From Parachlorella kessleri (taxonomy: Eukaryota; Chlorophyta; Trebouxiophyceae; Chlorellales; Chlorellaceae): 30,243 nucleotides of DNA. Both the position numbers and the translations under genes were made by a program. This document shows, in pieces, positions 19,157 to 30,062 of the stretch (the first letter of the stretch is position 1; the number at the start of each line of letters is the position of its first letter). The stretch covers positions 1 through 30,243 of the forward strand of contig BBXU01000676.1 of assembly GCA_001598975.1 (NCBI GenBank), given 5' to 3'. Under the pieces are notes generated by a model, which searched no databases, was not told the DNA's origin, and was given only the letters and a program-made list of their open reading frames with translations.

Positions 19157-22100
19157 TCAACACACCGCTGCCGTTGTAGGCCGCAGTGCTGCCGCCTGTT
19201 CCCCCTGCCTGCCACTGCCGCCGCTACCCAACCTCACAAACTGACCGTCATTGACGAGCACCGTGTAGTCATGGCTCAGCAAGTCAGCCACCGAGTCAAC
19301 TCCTGGCCGCAGCCCTAGCTTGGTTTGGGCCACACGCTGCCGCATGTCAGCCTGGACGGAATCCTCACTAAAGCAAAGGGTTTGCGAGAAATCGGCTCCA
19401 GGGGCGATGGTGTCAGGCGCCTTCTGCAGCAAGCCCTGCACACAGGCAACCAATACTGCACAATTGTGCGCTGCCACAAGCGGTGCTGCCATGCGTTCCC
19501 ATGATCCTGGTGAGGCTGCACGTTGTTGAGGATCAACCACCTCAATGCATGTCGATGCCAGTAACATTCTGCCTTACCTTGTACACTAGCTGGTCATCTA
19601 AGTACACTTCCAACTCCTGCACACCCCTGGTAGGTGTCTTGGCATAGTTCCACACCCGTATTGCTCCAAGCAAAATGGGCTCGTCATAGTTGATGTAGAT
19701 GGAGTTGCCCTCATCTGCACAGAGTTTGACTAGGAAGTGGTCACGTGGCCCTGGAATCAGCCTTTGCCAAGGTGACCGCAGCACAGGGCTCAATCAACAA
19801 AGCCTAGGTTGTTAGAAGCCATGTATGGGACCTGGACCTGCCTGGGGTGAGGGGAGCCAGCCAGCTGTGCATAGCAGAGCCAGAGTTGTCACCATCCACC
19901 AGCTTATCTGGGGTCCGCACATCACTGGCCATGCCTGGCAGCTGCGACACGCTAGATGGGACTGCACACAAATGCAAACGGCCGTGAGCTGGAGAGGCGA
20001 GCCTCAACGGTAGGGTAGCTGCTGGAACGCAAAGCGAAGCAGCATGCCAGCAATGTTAGTCAGGGCAGGAAATAACCTCCCATTGTCAATTGCTTTAGAC
20101 CAGGCGCAGGTTCACTATGCAAAGAGCATCCTAGTAGATCGGTGAATGAGGCAAGATGCTGTGAGCCAAGAGGCCAGCTTTACCTGCCAACAGTTGTGAC
20201 GGGTCTGTAAGTACTACACCTCGAGCAGCATCCAGCACTTCCAGCCCTACTAGCCCCACGTAGTGTGGGTCGCCCCAGGAGGTGAGAATGACCAGCTTGA
20301 GGGCAAAGCCGCAGGGCAGGGGTGTGGCGAAGCTCTCGGTTGGCTGGTGCAAAGTGTTGTTCTTCCGCCAGGCAGCAACTCTGTGCGCCAGCAGAGACCG
20401 TAGGGTGGGGCGTGTTGTGATCTAGCTTCCCTGGCATTGCGAATGTGAAATTCAAAATAGCTACTTCTGCAAGAGGGGAAGTTTCGACAAACGCCGAGGG
20501 CATGAATTCCTTGCACGCTCACCTGTGAAGATATTCAGCGGCTGCCAGTGGCTTAGGCATGTTGCATACCCATGCTGTGCCCTCATCCCACACCCTTGCA
20601 ACAGGACCCCCTGTGCCTCCATGCCCTTGCTTGACAACCGGCTGGTTCAGCCTATTATGGCCACCTTGCATCGTGCTGCGCCGGCTTGCTGCTGGCGATC
20701 CTGGAAGGTTAGCGCTAGACAGGTCCGCCTGCAGCTGCAGATGCTGCTGCTGATCGTGATGCTGCTGCTGCACCCACTGCGTAGACAGAGGTATGAGCTG
20801 ACCAAAGTCAAAGGCGGCTGTGCCAGGGGCCTTGCGAACGAGCACCCCCCCAGGAGGTGAAACCTCAACACCATCTGCACACAAATGCGTTATCAGCGTG
20901 CTTTCCTCCTCACTGGCTCAGCAAACTACTCCCACAGCAGGGGAGGCAGGTCATAACCCATGTCCAAGCCTCATGCCCCATGCCGGGCAACCTAGGACCC
21001 CCTTGCTGTAGTAGTTTGCAGGCAACACAGCCCCAGCCTTGGGTTCCCTAACCCACTGACGCAAGTCCAAGCTTGGCTGACCTGCCAACACAATACAGCG
21101 CTTTAGCCCCCGTGTTGTGTCAGCCGGCGATTTGTTGTAGTTCCAAAACCGCAGGCCCAGCACGGGAACTGGCTCCTCTCCCAAGGTTATCACCAGCACA
21201 TTGTAATCTTTCAAGCTGTCAGGAATGCCCTGCAGAGCATCACACAAATGCTTAAGCCAGCAGCATATGACTGAAGGCACAACTGAGCTTCCCACAAATA
21301 TGACAGACATCACAGACTGCAGCCTCCCCCAACACAAAGCCGCTTTATGCACATGACCATTCGTGCAAGCAGCACATTGCAACCGCACCTCAGATAGCTT
21401 ATGGGCAGCCTTAAGGTTGCTGCCCAGCTGGCGTTTCATGGGAGCAAGCCACATCTGCAAGCAAGCAGCAGTCATAAAAGCTCGTGAGACCACCCTTGTG
21501 TGCTTGGCATAGTCACTTGCATGCTCGACTAAGCTAATAACTCACATGGGTATCATCCATAGTCACGTTTTCGCCGTCCACAAGCTTGTCCACCGTCCTC
21601 ACATCCCCTGCAACCCATATCATTCCCCTTGTTGTTTTTCCAAACGATATGTGCAACCTGAGTGCAGGCTTAGTTGACGTATCCTCGACAGTTGCACCTT
21701 GAAAGCGCGCTTTGGCGCTTTTATCAGGGCAATCTTCCACCTGTAATAAAGGCACAGTGGGCCCTCACCTGAATGCCCTGGGAAGACATTCAGGTCCGAG
21801 GGATCAGCCCATAAGCTTGATGCCGTGACAGGCACTGGGCCGCCAGCGGCACCTACAATCTCCAAGCCAGTCAGGCCCACAAAGTGGGAGTCGCCATGTG
21901 TGTCAACAAGTACCAACGTCAGCTGCTTGCAGCAAACCAGAAGCTGCCCCGCAGTCTCATCATCACCGTCCCTGACGCTTTGCATCCCCCGCAGCTGCCC
22001 TTGCTCAGTCATGAGGCTGGTAGCAGCCGTCAGCGGCCGCCCACCCGTCACAGTCCGGCAGAGCTGCCCATGGCCAAAGCTGGGCTGGCCGGTTGAGGGG

Positions 22101-25100
22101 TGCTGCAGGGCCACGATCTGGGGCAACCGCATGGGCTCTGCAGGTACTTTTGCACGTGGGGACCATGCTGCTGTCACCAAGTCCAGGTCGCTAGCTGCTG
22201 CTGCTCCGTGTTGCCTGCGATAGCTGCTGCTGCCCAAGCTCTCGCCAGTTCCATTTACCACTCCCGGTGGCGAGGCTCTGCTAGCCTCCAGGACAGCTGC
22301 CATATGCATTGTGTCCTGGGCCTCTATCCTCTCAAGCGCTGCTAAGTCGTCGGTGAACAGTATGCACTCCGCATGCTGCAGGGCGTCTGCCACAGTACCG
22401 GAGGCTTGCTGAAACTCCCCACTAAACACCAAGATTCCATCCAGGAGCACCTCCACATGCCTGCAGGCGCATAAACTTAAGCATGGTTTACTAAGGCCGT
22501 GGACATGTGAGGGAATCTACGCGCGATACGTGCTGCGAGCGTGTTGTACAAGGCAGGGAAGTCCAGGACATATATGACAAGAACAGCAGCCCACCTTGCT
22601 CCGCGCAGCGAGTGAATCCGATTTTTGTTATAATTCCAAGCCCTCAACATGCCCAAAGTGACAGGTGCATCGGACATGATTGAAACAGTGTGCTTAGCAC
22701 CCAGAGTGAAGGGTGCAAGCCACATGTGGTTATCATCACATGTCATACACACACCTGCAGGCAGGCAGGCAGGCAGGCAGGCTCGCTTGCTAAGGAGGGT
22801 TGCTGCGCAGACAGGATGGTGATGTCGTAGTAGGCAAAGAGGAGCATTTCATGCACTTCATACCGGCTTGCCAGCTTCCGTACCATCAACAAGCTTGTCT
22901 GGCGTCCTGGGGTCGCTTCCATACTCGGGCAATACATTGATGCTCTCCGGGTCAGCTGTGACTTGGGCCTTGGGGTTACTGCACGCATCATGCGCAGCAC
23001 AACATGTGGCAGACAGAAGCGAAGGTCAATCTCGGAAAGCTGCCTATTGCCGGCCCTAAGCTCTGAAAGCACACCACATGCAACCGCACTGGCTCACGCA
23101 CCTGATAGTCACCCCTCTGCCCGAGGCGTCAAAAAGTTCCACAGCTGCCAAGCCCACGTAGTGCGTGTCGCCCCAGGTGCTGTGAATGACTAGCTGCAAC
23201 ATCCTGCCTGAAGGGCACCTGGGGATCACCACCCCATCAACCGCAATCGAGCGGTGCTCTGCTGGGGGGAGTTCCCCGCAGGGCACAATCCCCAAAGGAG
23301 CCAGGCTGCTGGGTGACCTGCTGCTAGGGGTGCTGCTGCGCCGCCGCCATGGTTCACTGCCCTCAACCAATGCCAGGGGCCCGGCGTCGGTAAACCTGCG
23401 TTGCTGCCGCACTGCACTGCCAAAGGAGGCCAAAGCATCATCTGGTGCTTCGTTGGCTGCCTCAGCACCACTGCTACGATCGGATGCAAGGTGACGCAGC
23501 ATACCTGGGCTGCCCTGCTGCATTAGCCCACCATTCAAGGAGAGGCGGGTCCTGTCCCGCTGGCGCTGGCCCATAAGGCTCTGGATGCGGCTTGGACCCC
23601 GCATGTCCATCACCATTTGTCTGTCTTTGCCATGCGGCTCAGCCACTGAGGGCGCCGGAGAGGCAGCAGTGGCTGTACGAGGCACCAGACCAGCACTTTG
23701 GTCACAATGTGAAGAAGACTGCTGTGAGCTATCTGAGGCGCTCGAGGATGACCTGCTGCTCTTCTGAACTCCTTTTAACGCTGCAAGCTTTTCCAATACA
23801 CTCCGCCCTGCCTGTGCATCCGATTCACCACCAGGGACATTTTTGGTTTGCTGCAGAACCGTGCTGCATTCCACGCTTGCCGCAGCGTCTGGGCCACATG
23901 AGCCTGCTGTAGGGAGTACAAGTGTCCCCTGTCCTGTACAGCGAATATCACTGCCTGCCCCGCGTGTTACTGCACTCGCGCTGCCACCGTCTGCCATGCA
24001 GCTTGCCTCTCCCGAAGCCCAACGGGCATGGCCAGGTATTGAGACATGCTCCAGCTGTCCACCCCCGTTCAGGCATTGCTCTGCCTCCTGGCTGATGCCA
24101 ATGGACATATTGTGCTGTGGTACCTGCTGCTGCTGCTGAGGTGCATGTTGCTGTGGTACCTGCTGCTCTGCACAAAGGCTTTGCCGTGGTGCTGCACCAG
24201 TTGGTCGGGCTTGCTCTGCCGCCCCATCTGAGTTCATTGTTGCCCGGCGGCTGTTGTTGAGCGCAGCCAGCGTTGCCAGGGGCATGTCACTCTCATCGAG
24301 CACAGCAGAGTGGGACTTGCTCAGGCTCTGCCTTCTGGACAAGGAGGGTTTGTTCAGCAAAAACGACGGCTGCTGATGCAGCCCGTCCGCTGCCCCTGAC
24401 ATGCGTGCTGCAGCTACAGGAACTGGCGACCTATCTTGTGCAGTTTGGGCTAAGCCCTCGTCTTCATCCTCTGTATAGAATGATGGGCTGCTGGAAATGT
24501 TGCCCATGCCACTGCTGCGGCCTGACTCGTAAGAGAAACAGGTAGAGGGTGAGAGCGCATGCGGGTGGGACCTCGACATGTGAGGCAGAGAAGCGCCGTG
24601 CTCCCCAGCCTGGCCTGCTGCAATGGAATCATGGCTGCTGCCTGCCTGTGCTGCTCTGTAGGCAGGAAAGAGAAAGAAACGTTGCGGCCGCAGGCAGGCA
24701 ACTCTGTATGCCTGCTGAAACACCATGAGAGCTTGACCAGCCGAAAACCTGGAATGGCTTCACACAGGATTGCCAGTAAGGGCGTGCTCCAGTCCGTACG
24801 ATAGAGGTGACCAAGCTAGCTTCTACCTGTCACCACAATACCGACTCACCTCTCCTGCCCAGTTGGTAAGCCGAAGACCTTCCGGTGCTTGAGGCGCTCC
24901 ACAGCGCCCATCGCTGCAGCCTGCTGCCTCAGCCTCACCCGTTCTGCTGCGCTGAGTTGTGCAGCTGTGCCGCCGCCTGGTGCGTTCCCGCGGCTGTTGG
25001 CTTTGTTTGGCCTTCGGGGTGAGGACGTGGCAGAGGCCACAGATGTGCTGCTTTTCAAGGACTCTAACCTGGGTGGCCCGGGGTCCTTGCCTGGCACCGC

Positions 25101-25223
25101 CAGCCCCTGTATCTCAAAGAATCATAGATGTATGTTGGCCAGCCAGCTAGAGGCGGATGCGAAGGTGCCATTAGGCCGAGCAGTCGCACCTTCTTCTGGT
25201 TTTGCATCACGACGGAAGTCCAT
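19157..25223 (-). CDS. KATNIP: KATNIP (KIAA0556) katanin-interacting ciliary protein with three DUF4457-type repeats
   Basis: In animals KATNIP is found at the ciliary base and axoneme, binds microtubules and katanin, and is a Joubert syndrome gene. Fourteen exons give 1390 residues: 25190-25223, 24850-25090, 23102-24655, 22884-22978, 22595-22754, 21769-22460, 21546-21607, 21389-21454, 21082-21229, 20523-20874, 20184-20380, 19842-19961, 19578-19750 and 19157-19435 (TGA). Residues about 92-570 come from one 1.55-kb exon and form a Ser/Gln/Pro-rich, probably disordered linker. Three copies of one module follow. Copy 1 has 'STWGDTHYVGL', 'RTPDKLVDG', 'HMWLAPF' and 'LRAWNYNK'. Copy 2 has 'THGDSHFVGLTGLEI', 'DKLVDGENVTMDD' and 'LRFWNYNKS'. 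Copy 3 has 'TSWGDPHYVGLVGLEVLD', 'RTPDKLVDGDN' and 'IRVWNYAK'. The short exon 1 (MDFRRDAKPEE) is my best start but the least certain exon. The intron after exon 12 needs a GC donor. The gene is divergent from VPS60. Confidence 0.93.
22757..22780. repeat. (GCAG)6 microsatellite at a KATNIP splice acceptor
   Basis: Six perfect GCAG units. On the minus strand they read CTGC repeats that form the pyrimidine-rich tract ending at the exon-5 acceptor CAG (22757-22755). Confidence 0.95.
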
Positions 25224-25511
25224 CAACTATAAGTTCAGCGACAGTATGCCGCAGGTGCTAAGTCGTACAAGGCGCATATTGAAGGCCTTTCTAGCTCCAC
25301 CTAGTACCTAGTGGGGTAGCGCGCTATAGTTCAGTTTGGTGATTTCCGCGCCCACGACTAAGAAGTAGTCACCACCCAACGCGGTCCGCCTTCTCCGTCT
25401 CTTTCCCAAACAGTTCATCTCCCCTCGATTCGTAACAAGCTTGCTGGTGACAGGCTGTTGCACTTTGCTGGGTACTTTCTTGCGGGCCAAGTTCAGGAGC
25501 AAGGTAGACCC
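25224..25511. promoter_or_regulatory. Shared 5' region between KATNIP (minus) and VPS60 (plus)
   Basis: 288 bp separate the start codons, assuming the KATNIP start at 25223. There are imperfect palindromic CTAG-containing strings around 25296-25316. No clear TATA box or X-box was recognised. A bidirectional promoter is inferred from geometry. Confidence 0.5.
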
Positions 25512-27154
25512 ATGAAGCGCATTTTTGGCCAGAAGAAGACGAAGGAGCCACCACCGACACTAGAGCAGGCGTCGGACAAGCTTAGCAACCGGGGCGACGC
25601 GTGAGTTTGGTGCATCTCCTCCACAGCCCTGATCAGACCCCAGTGGCCCGATCGTGTGAGCAATACTGGTCCTGCAGGCTAGATGAGAAGATCCGAAAGC
25701 TGGACGAGCAGCTGGCCAAGCACAAGGAGGCTATCAAGAAGTGCAGGCCCGGCCCTGCTCAGGAGGCTGCCAAGCGGCGAGCGTTGGGGGTGAGCTTGAC
25801 TGCAGCTCCTGAGGACTGCCCATCCGGGCGTACGGGGGTGTACATGCCATGGTTCGCTAGTAAGAAGGATCGTTGGAAGGGGTGAGGTGTGCCAGGCACT
25901 GAGTGCAAACCCTGTCGCTTAAAGCAAGCTTCACGCGGGGCTGGGCTTGGCCTGTGTTGCAGGTGCTGAAACAAAAGCGGATGTATGAGTCGCAGCGGGA
26001 GCAGCTCTATAACCAGCAGTTCAATGTTGACCAGACAGCCTTCACTATGGAGTCGGCGAAGGACAGCATACAGACCGTGCAGGCGATGAAGGTGTGCGGT
26101 TTGACAAATGTCTGCGTTGTCTAGACTACATACGGGGTAGTACAGGGAGCCAGTGGATTTCGGCTGAGATCGCAGCATCTGCTTTTGGATGCCGGGCACC
26201 AGCTGGTGAGGCAGATTCGGGTTTGTTCTGGGAGGCAGGTAGTGCACCATCTTGCTTGAGGAGATAACCTGGCTTTGGTTAGGGTGCTGTGCAAGGCAGA
26301 GGATACGTGGTAGTAAAATAGTGGTTGGACTCCTTTCCCACCCTTTGCAGGCTGCCAGCGTGGAGATGAAGGCAGCGTTCAAAAATAACAAGGAGCTGCA
26401 GATTGACCACATCGAGGGTCTGCAGGATGACCTGGTAGACTTCATGGTAAGATGGCAAACAAGCACAGCTTCTCTTGCTTGAGAGGAATACACCGTTGCC
26501 TGCTGTGCTACATGTTTTGGTGCGGCATGGATCGAGGTTTGATGGGATTTACATACTCAGCTTAGGTGCAAACCCGCGAATTTCGAGTGGACCAACAGGT
26601 GGCTGGGCAGTTGCCAGCGGAGTGCGCCGAGCCGGCGTGTGATGTGTCTGGCTGGTACATGCCTTCCTGTAGGACCGGCACAATGAGATTCAGGATGTTT
26701 TGGGACAGACCTACGCGCTGCCTGACGATGTCGATGAGTCAGACCTGATGGATGAGCTGAACGCGTTGGAGGACGACCTGGCCTCCGAGGCGGTGGGCAG
26801 CGGGGCGACGCCGGCCTACCTGCAGGTGCGGGTGATGCGGACCTGCCTGCAGGCTGCCCGGGTCGGGTTTGCGGTGCTATGGTGGAGTGATATGTGCCAG
26901 CTGGGCTGCACTGCGGTCGGGCTTGTGTGGTTGGCGCGCTAGACGTGGATCAGGATGCATGTGCCCGGGGGTTTGGAGAGGTCTGTGCAGTCACGACTCA
27001 GCCAAGGCCAATGTAGTAGGGTTCACATTCTAAGATATGTACTAGCGCTCTCCCGCTACAGGAGCCAGACTTGCCAGAGGTGCCATCCGGGCAGGCATCG
27101 CAGCCGCAGGCACAGGACGAGTTTGGGCTGCCAGCGGTTCCACAGCGGACATGA
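25512..27154 (+). CDS. VPS60: ESCRT-III subunit VPS60 / CHMP5
   Basis: A Snf7-family ESCRT-III protein that works with LIP5/VTA1 to control the VPS4 ATPase during multivesicular-body sorting. Six exons give 223 residues (human CHMP5 219): 25512-25600, 25678-25789, 25963-26091, 26351-26446, 26673-26825 and 27062-27154 (TGA). The start MKRIFGQKKTKEPPPTLEQA matches the family. 'RPGPAQEAAKRRAL' and 'LKQKRMYESQREQLYNQQFN' are the conserved basic helices. The second half is acidic ('LPDDVDESDLMDELNALEDD', about residues 152-171). The C-terminus 'DEFGLPAVP' corresponds to the conserved 'DEFGLPQIP' end of CHMP5. All exon joins agree in phase. TGTAA lies at 27461. This is one of the most secure calls in the window. 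Confidence 0.97.
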
Positions 27155-27460
27155 CATGGCTGCTGGGTGGTGGGCGCGTGAAGCAAGTGATGGGCGGCTG
27201 GTGCCTTGAGCAGCAGGGCATTTACGCATGTGCTTGGTGTGCTTACCTTAGCTCGTAGTGGACCCTAGGCAGCTGCTCAGTATGGTCTGGGGGATAGCAA
27301 TAGCTCAGCGGTGAGTGACAGGGAAGCTTTCCCAGCGTGCGTGTAGGATAGCAGCAGTGCACAGGGCGGCATCTTCTCTATGTCGGATGAGGTCACACGG
27401 GGTCAGGAGGGGTGATGTTGATTAACAGACATCCTGAGAAAGAACACACGTACATGTACT

Positions 27461-27465
27461 TGTAA
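27461..27465 (+). terminator. TGTAA poly(A) signal for VPS60
   Basis: TGTAA 307 nt after the VPS60 stop, in the same strand sense. Confidence 0.6.
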
Positions 27466-27741
27466 CAACATGCACTGCTGACTTCCATTGTTGGGTGTTG
27501 ACATGCATATGCAAATTGCTGCTTTGAATCAAGTAGGCTTGACATTGGCGCCAGGCAGAGCAGAAGGATCGCAAGCTGGATGCGGTGAACTGCGGTCCCC
27601 GTCTCAAATACGGTCCAAATGGTACCTGCAACAAGGTGGACAAGCAGTGCAGATCAATTACTGGGTGGTGAGGGTGACAGATAGTAGGGCCAGTGCTGAG
27701 TGCGGCGCCTGGCAGATCTTCACCAGGCTTGCCCACCGCGT

Positions 27742-27746
27742 TTACA
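27742..27746 (-). terminator. TGTAA poly(A) signal for the DUF599 gene
   Basis: Minus-strand TGTAA 177 nt after the stop codon of the DUF599 gene. Confidence 0.55.
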
Positions 27747-27922
27747 CATCGGCTATGCTGCCCTGCCCATGCAACCCCACCCAGCGAGCTTCAGTCACGG
27801 CGAGGCCAGCTGAATGGTGCAAAAGCCTTTCAAATAACTACAGACTTACTTACTCATGTCAGCATGGTCAGGTGATGGTACGCTGTTAGACTAGACTGGA
27901 CAGCACGTATTTAGCTTGGAAC

Positions 27923-30062
27923 TCACATGACCCCAACGACAAGCAGCATGCTCGCCAGGAGGTATGTGCTACCCAGGCTCCACAGCACCTGCGTTCCAAT
28001 GGAGTCGGGTAGTTATTGCTGTTCCTGGCATTGTTGCCTTGTCCCATGCCGGGGGACTCGGAATAGTTTGATTCTGGCAAGCAGACATGCATGCCGGCAG
28101 GCATATCATGATGCATTGGCCAAAGCTTGCATAAGGAGTGCTTCAGCAGCCGACAGTAGTACAAGTGGCCGAGTTTCACTCTATAGAGCCTCAGACAGCA
28201 AGTACCCCGGTGACTGCTGGTGCCTGCTAAATGATTTGTCTGCCAGCGTACCAGAGGGATGAAGAGGTACAGGGCCCGTAGCCCAACAGAGAAGAATGTC
28301 TGAGCCCGCAAGCTGATCTTGAGGGTCTCGTTGTAGAGGCTTTCGTAGCTGTCGTACGGGTAGCTGCTTTGGTGTGCTCTGCAGTGAGAGACTGCCTTGG
28401 AGAAGAAGCCAAAGTGAACAAAGAGCCTGCAGGGGTGCAGAATGTCGTCTTTGCGAAATCCTGGGATGCCAGGCGGGTCGTCGACTTGTGGCCCTCGGCT
28501 GGGAGACCCAGACACCCAGGTATTTGCACTAAGTGGGAGCCTCTCGACTTGCAGTGGAAGGCTCCTGATGCCCTCTGGAGAGGCTGGCAACAGGAGCTGT
28601 CACAAGATGGCAGGCGAACAAGGCTTCCACCTTGGGAGGCTTACTGCTACCAGGCAAGCATTTACACAGCGTAACCTCAGCCGGCTGTGTCACACTCCTC
28701 ATCTTGCGCGGTGACTTTTGGCACCAGCCCTGTAAGCACAGCATGCTTTGCAGGCGGCCCTCCCCAGCTGCTCCACCAACCTCAGGCTCTGCACGAGGCT
28801 GAAGAAACAGAGGAAGAGGGCGCCCACTGCCGCACCCATCTTGGCCTCTGGCGGGATGATGCCGCCCGTCTTGACAAAGGGGTCCCACTCATTCATGTCC
28901 TTAACCTGCAAATATAGCACTGCGCCATCTTGTCAAGCGGGTGCTGACATGCTGGCCTCCCGCTTGACAAGATGGCCCATGCACACATGCAACTACTGCT
29001 GCTGTCTGGCGCAACACTGCCAAACAGGACGGCACAGCTCCATGTGGTTCGGCTCCTACAGAGCAAGGGCTGCCGTAATTGCAAAGGCGGGGGATCAGGC
29101 ATGAACCGGCACACATCAGTCGTCCCTGCCGACACAGCACCGCAGCCGGCGCTGCCCAGGCTGAGAGTGACGTGCCAGTCGCTCACCTTTTTCATTTTGG
29201 CTTCGTCCAGCATCGTGTTGATGACTGCATGGCAATGCCAGTCCTTAGGAACACCAGTGCAGTTAGGAAGGGTGGGGGGGAGCTTGACACCCCACCCGCT
29301 ATTTGCACCCACTTGTCGCACATGACAGAAAACCAATTATGCAGACCTTCAAGCCTGTATACCTGTCGTGGCAGCCATACTGGCGCCAGTGGCCAGGATG
29401 GAAGCAGCAGTGATAGTGTTCCTGCAGCGGGAACCTCAAGGAGTCACATCTGCACTCAGTCCTGCTCTGCCCGCTGCTACCCGGCCTCCATTGGACAGTG
29501 AGGCAGGAAGGTCAGTGGACAAGCTGTATGTCATTACCTCATTGTTTGGACGCCCAGTATAGTTTCGCTCTCGCTGGAGAGTATGGCGTGTGTCCAAATT
29601 ACCCTTGCCTTCTGACCCATGACATCCAGCCGCACATAGTCTGTTCCGGCATGCTGCCCGCCTGGCCGGAAAGGCCAGAAGTAGTACCTGCACCGATAGG
29701 TTTGTTAGTGACTGCGGCAACCAGCACGGGCTGCACCAAGCTCAAGGCTGGGCCTTGCCCTAGCCCTAGCCCAGTCAGGAAGAAGGACCTTCAAACCAAC
29801 CCTTGATGGACCTGTGTTCTTTGGTGAGGCACTTGTATCTGCTTCAGGAAACAGCCTAGCAAAGAAGTACAAAGAGAGAAACTGGGCACCCAGGAGATTC
29901 ACTTGCTGCACATCAGGGAACTTCCCCACAGTCGTTACTCTCGGACCGCACGTACCAAACATGATATAATGTGAAGGTCCCAGCCGCAACTAGGAGGAAG
30001 GCCAAGTCCAGAAACTGTTCTGCTGTCAATGCAGCAGTTGGGACTGTCGGAGGGGGTCTCAT
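27923..30062 (-). CDS. DUF599 family multi-pass membrane protein
   Basis: A plant and algal membrane protein family of unknown function (also present in some bacteria). Seven exons give 239 residues: 29956-30062, 29538-29687, 29363-29421, 29187-29224, 28781-28905, 28252-28426 and 27923-27988 (TGA). Hydrophobic segments are at about 17-34 (FLDLAFLLVAAGTFTLYHVW), 88-105 (ITAASILATGASMAATTG), 137-157 (AAVGALFLCFFSLVQSL) and 200-238 (LRALYLFIPL joined to VLWSLGSTYLLASMLLVVGV). The cytosolic-type loop 'ARVIWTHAILSS...ILGVQTMRNTI' matches the DUF599 hallmark A-R--W---M---EKNNILAVQTLRN as I remember it. The ATG at 30062 was chosen because family members have short N-termini. The frame is open further upstream but has no ATG. 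The promoter lies in the last 181 bp or off the window. A strong hairpin sits in intron 4. Confidence 0.88.
28924..28976. repeat. Perfect 18-bp-arm inverted repeat in a DUF599 intron
   Basis: Arm 1 is 28924-28941 and arm 2 is 28959-28976, with a 17-base loop. The arms are perfect reverse complements. The element lies in intron 28906-29186; in the sense of the gene it ends 18 nt before the exon-5 acceptor. Confidence 0.97.

Larger units (their letters stand above)
27155..27922. other. Convergent intergenic region between VPS60 and the DUF599 gene
   Basis: It contains a plus-strand TGTAA (27461) and a minus-strand TGTAA (27742-27746), so here the two transcripts probably end without overlapping. 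No gene or repeat was recognised in the rest. Confidence 0.6.

Noticed and set aside
20381..20522. Open frames in KATNIP intron 10 with a good acceptor near 20460
   Set aside because: Splicing there puts the third GD-HYVGL module out of frame. The acceptor at 20381 restores the frame exactly.
22864..22883. Alternative KATNIP exon-4 donor GTATGA at 22863
   Set aside because: The GTACGG donor (exon end 22884) is in phase with exon 5 and gives the ungapped module DKLVDGV----DDNHMW. The alternative does not match the next exon's phase.
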